Assembly (NCBI GenBank): GCA_030607815.1
Contig: JAUWJG010000012.1
Span: 1-16,401 of the forward strand
Length of the DNA: 16,401 nt
Source of the DNA: Candidatus Bathyarchaeota archaeon
Lineage (GTDB): Archaea > Thermoproteota > Bathyarchaeia > RBG-16-48-13 > GCA-020355125
Direction: 5' to 3'
Shown: positions 13,878 through 16,401 of the stretch, piece after piece
Numbering within the stretch: the first letter of the stretch is position 1
Layout of the letters: every line of letters begins with the position of its first letter
Notes under the pieces: generated by a model
Told to the model about the DNA's origin: nothing
Databases searched by the model: none
Seen by the model: only the letters and a program-made list of their open reading frames with translations
Position numbers and translations under genes: made by a program

Positions 13878-15074
13878 TTATATTATTTTTTCTCTTGGTA
13901 CTTTTCCCAAATTTACTATTAAATCTCGAATTCTTTGAATGTCTTTAATATAGACAAATTCATTCACACCATGGTAAGACGTATCACTTCGTATTGTACC
14001 ATAACATATAACAGGAATCCCATTTTTAGCAAAAAAGGTTCCATCATTTCCCCCTAGTTCTCCTGCAAAAGGAAGGCTATAGCCTATAGTTTTTTTAATT
14101 TGTTCTGAAACCGTTTTAACAAAAAGGTTATCTTTAGATGTGCAATAACCCGGAAGTTTATGTATAATCTCAAGAGATGCATTAACATCTACTTTTTCAA
14201 CTGCTTTTTTGAAGAAGAATTTTAATTCTTCAACTGCAGGTTCAATAGGTTCCTCTGGGAGAAGCCTTCGATCAAAACGAACTTCGCAAACACCTGGAAT
14301 TACATTTTCTTTTTCCCATGCCTTGATCATTGTAACGGTATATCTTCCCCAAATGAATTGTTTTGGAGATTCAGGTGGTGCATGAAGAATTGATTGTTTT
14401 TTTTCAACTGTATCTTTGTATATTTCTAGTGCAGTAAGTAGTTTCATAGATTCTTCGATAGCATTAGTGGCTTTGAATGGATAACCGGCATGACCTTGTT
14501 TTCCTTTAATAATTATTTTTCCCCAGATGATGCCACTTGCCCCCAAATTAAGTCTCTCTGAACTTGAATCGAGGATTAATGCAGCGTCTCCTTGCAGTCC
14601 ATATTCAGTTAAGACATAGTCCAAACCGTATCTTCCACCAATTTCTTCATCAACACCAGCAATCAGTTTAAGGTTAATATCTAGATCCTCTTTCCTAAGT
14701 TGAATCATCGCGCCCATTGCAGCTGCAATACCCGACTTGTTATCCGCAGTACCTCTTCCGTAAGCTTTTCCATTTAGAATCGTTAATTTGAACGGAGGAT
14801 ATGACCAATTAGGGCCAGGTGGAACAATGTCAAAATGTGATTCAAGAAGTAAAGTTACATCTGAACCATTATCAAGAGATATAACAATATTTGGACGTGA
14901 TAATCCATCTTCAGCACCTTTTTCACCATCCACTATTTCCACGTCTAGAGAATGATTTTCTGCTTCTTCAACTATTATCGATGAACATTGAACATAGCCC
15001 TTCTTGGAAATTGATTCCGTATTGATTTCAACCATCTTTGAAAGGAAGTTTAATTCGTGGTCTAATGAGGTCAA
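13878..15074 (-). CDS. M20 family metallopeptidase (DapE/ArgE-like deacylase)
   Basis: Di-zinc hydrolase of the M20 group, 398 residues. Metal and catalytic residues are complete: H80 and D82 (ESHFDIVPP), bridging D111 (GRGTADNKSG), the E143-E144 pair (GVDEEIGG), D169 (LILDSSS) and H368 (SYHGVNEF). The lid/dimerisation domain is inserted at about 183-300 and has its usual histidine at H195 (GKQGHAGYP). The group includes succinyl-diaminopimelate desuccinylase, acetylornithine and acetyl-lysine deacetylases and dipeptidases; substrate cannot be read from sequence. The divergent neighbour is aspartate-semialdehyde dehydrogenase, which opens the lysine/threonine pathways, so a DapE-like role is conceivable but only contextual. 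TTG 15074 is the only sensible start, as a stop lies three codons upstream. Confidence 0.92.
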   Translation of the reverse strand: MTSLDHELNFLSKMVEINTESISKKGYVQCSSIIVEEAENHSLDVEIVDGEKGAEDGLSRPNIVISLDNGSDVTLLLESHFDIVPPGPNWSYPPFKLTILNGKAYGRGTADNKSGIAAAMGAMIQLRKEDLDINLKLIAGVDEEIGGRYGLDYVLTEYGLQGDAALILDSSSERLNLGASGIIWGKIIIKGKQGHAGYPFKATNAIEESMKLLTALEIYKDTVEKKQSILHAPPESPKQFIWGRYTVTMIKAWEKENVIPGVCEVRFDRRLLPEEPIEPAVEELKFFFKKAVEKVDVNASLEIIHKLPGYCTSKDNLFVKTVSEQIKKTIGYSLPFAGELGGNDGTFFAKNGIPVICYGTIRSDTSYHGVNEFVYIKDIQRIRDLIVNLGKVPREKII

Positions 15075-15128
15075 ATTACATCATCTTTTCATAATTTTTA
15101 TTAATCCTTTTTTAATTATAGTTTTTTC

Positions 15129-15143
15129 ATATTAAAAATTTAA
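15129..15143 (+). promoter_or_regulatory. TATA-like promoter for asd in the divergent gap
   Basis: ATATTAAAAATTTAA in the 133-bp gap between the divergent M20 and asd genes. The implied start near 15160 gives a leader of about 45-50 nt. An opposing TATA-like ACTATAATTAAAA lies near 15108-15122 on the minus strand for the M20 gene. Confidence 0.3.
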
Positions 15144-15207
15144 GTGTTACATTACCAAAAGCAATATTACTAAACAGATAATCTTCACATCATAGAAGGG
15201 TGAAAAT

Positions 15208-16290
15208 TTGGACAAATTAAAAATAGCCATTGTTGGTGCTACGGGTGTTATTGGACAGCAATTTGTTGTTGCCTTACAAGATCATCCTTGGTTTGAAATC
15301 TCGACTCTAGCTGCCTCTAAAAAATCTGCAGGAAAAAAATATCTAGAAGCTATTAAAAATCCTGAAACGGGAGCAGTACGGTGGTTTTGTGATAATCAAC
15401 CTAAACAAGATTTATTAGAAATGAATGTAGAAGATGCAACAAAACTAAATCTTGGAGACATAGATGTAATCTTTTCTGCAGTCGAGTCTAAAGTCGCTAG
15501 AGAACTTGAGCCAAAGTATGCTAAGAGGAAACCTGTAGTAAGTACAGCTTCAGCATTCAGATATGAAAAGGATGTACCAATTTTAGTGCCAGGTGTGAAC
15601 TCAGAGCATGTTAAAATGATTGATGTCCAAAGAAAGAAAAGAGGGTGGAAAGGGTTTATAACAACACAACCTAATTGCACAACTACGGGGTTAGTAATAA
15701 CTTTAAAACCTCTTAAAGATATTTTTAGTTTAAAAAAGGTTATCATGACCTCTATGCAAGCAATTTCGGGAGGTGGACGTTCACCCGGAGTGGCCGCTTT
15801 AGACATAATAGAGAACGTCATCCCCTATATACCAGAAGAAGAAGAAAAAGTACAGCTAGAAACAAAAAAAATCTTAGGGAAATATGTTGGAAATAAAATT
15901 GAAGCTTCGAAAATAAAAGTAAGTTGCACTTGTACAAGAGTGAATGTAATTGATGGTCACATGGAAGCCGTTTTTGTTTCAATGGGAAGAGATTGTACTA
16001 TAGAAGAAGTTAAGAAAGCATTTGAAAAATTTGGAGATGACTTGAAGAGTCTTAAACTTCCATCTGCACCAGAAAAAATGATAGTAGTTAAAGATAATCC
16101 GTTTAGACCACAACCTAGGTTAGATAGGAACACTTATGATGGTATGGCAACGACTGTTGGAAGAATAAGGAAGGATGAAGCCTTGATCAATGGAATAAAA
16201 TATGTCTTACTTTCGCATAACACTAAGATGGGTGCAGCTAAGGGTGCAGTTTTTGTGACAGAATACTTAAAGAAAGCAGGATATGTATAA
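15208..16290 (+). CDS. asd: Aspartate-semialdehyde dehydrogenase, archaeal/fungal type
   Basis: NADP-dependent reduction of aspartyl phosphate to aspartate semialdehyde, the branch point to threonine, methionine and lysine. It has 360 residues. The Rossmann motif GATGVIGQQF is at 10-19; the catalytic cysteine is C157 in TTQPNCTTTGL; the general base is probably H251 in IDGHMEAV. QAISGGGRSPGVAALD (184-199) is the conserved loop before the dimerisation part. The family also contains malonyl-CoA reductases of some autotrophic archaea, but no carbon-fixation genes are near, so the amino-acid role is preferred. TTG 15208 is chosen because GAAGGGTGA stands five to thirteen bases upstream and the first codons lead directly into the Rossmann strand. 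Confidence 0.95.
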   Translation: MDKLKIAIVGATGVIGQQFVVALQDHPWFEISTLAASKKSAGKKYLEAIKNPETGAVRWFCDNQPKQDLLEMNVEDATKLNLGDIDVIFSAVESKVARELEPKYAKRKPVVSTASAFRYEKDVPILVPGVNSEHVKMIDVQRKKRGWKGFITTQPNCTTTGLVITLKPLKDIFSLKKVIMTSMQAISGGGRSPGVAALDIIENVIPYIPEEEEKVQLETKKILGKYVGNKIEASKIKVSCTCTRVNVIDGHMEAVFVSMGRDCTIEEVKKAFEKFGDDLKSLKLPSAPEKMIVVKDNPFRPQPRLDRNTYDGMATTVGRIRKDEALINGIKYVLLSHNTKMGAAKGAVFVTEYLKKAGYV

Positions 16291-16293
16291 CTC

Positions 16294-16299
16294 TTTTTT
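16294..16299 (+). terminator. Oligo-T tract after asd
   Basis: Six T three bases after the asd stop, fitting archaeal intrinsic termination. Short, so tentative. Confidence 0.3.
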
Positions 16300-16351
16300 A
16301 TTGAAATTCGATTACTATCTGATTGTACTTAAAAAATTCTTAGGGTTTATT

Positions 16352-16401
16352 TTGGAAAAAAGTTCGAATGATGATTCTGATAGTTTAGGAGATATACTGT
16401 C
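16352..16401 (+). CDS. Possible start of a further gene (cut by window edge)
   Basis: TTG 16352 opens a frame that stays open for the 17 codons to the window end: MEKSSNDDSDSLGDIL and on. AGGG lies seven to ten bases upstream, and a TATA-like CTTAAAAAA lies about 20 bases before. The encoded start is acidic and serine-rich. I do not recognise it, and 17 codons are too few to exclude chance. Confidence 0.3.
   Translation, partial: MEKSSNDDSDSLGDIL

Noticed and set aside
15396..15821. 141-codon minus-strand frame inside asd
   Set aside because: Antisense to the catalytic half of asd, whose motifs are intact; a shadow frame.

Overview
The window is from an AT-rich archaeal chromosome (roughly one third G+C by eye). 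Every recognisable information-processing gene is of archaeal type: aIF2-gamma, aIF5B, ribosomal proteins S24e, S27ae, S6e, S28e, L7Ae, L24e and L10e, RNA polymerase subunits Rpo7 and Rpo11, Spt4, TFS, PCNA and exosome Csl4. Promoters look like archaeal TATA boxes, and TTG and GTG starts are common. I cannot place the lineage from sequence alone. The genes are core chromosomal ones; I see no insertion sequence, phage, CRISPR array, tRNA or rRNA.

Layout. (1) 1-4100, plus strand: aIF2-gamma (5' end outside the window), a PIN-domain protein, inorganic pyrophosphatase, Rpo7, Spt4, a DUF359 GTP-dependent dephospho-CoA kinase, then after a 442-bp gap S24e and S27ae. (2) 4225-8232, minus strand, facing region 1 tail to tail: L7Ae, S28e, L24e (a 59-residue gene that is easy to miss), adenylate kinase, aIF5B and S6e. 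(3) 8641-12602, minus strand: METTL5-like methyltransferase, Csl4, Rpo11, a broken DUF99 gene, TFS and PCNA. (4) 12620-13663, minus strand: dCMP deaminase (interrupted) and L10e. (5) 13878-15074 (minus), an M20 metallopeptidase, divergent from aspartate-semialdehyde dehydrogenase at 15208-16290 (plus). A possible further gene starts near the right edge.

Function. Regions 1 to 4 serve gene expression: initiation factors and ribosomal proteins, polymerase subunits and elongation/cleavage factors, the RNA exosome, an rRNA methyltransferase and the sliding clamp. Nucleotide and cofactor enzymes are mixed in (Adk, pyrophosphatase, dCMP deaminase, the CoA kinase). Region 5 is amino-acid metabolism.

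Most interesting points. The dCMP deaminase gene has intact, well-conserved halves separated by 23 nt containing an in-frame stop; removing exactly those 23 nt restores the conserved Gly-Tyr-Asn-Gly motif and a 150-residue enzyme, and the flanks can fold into a relaxed bulge-helix-bulge, so a tiny archaeal mRNA intron is a real possibility. The leader of the L7Ae operon has two abutting hairpins; the second encloses the Shine-Dalgarno and carries a U4/box C/D-like kink-turn signature, which suggests autoregulation by L7Ae. The DUF99 gene has two compensating frameshifts and has lost several signature aspartates.
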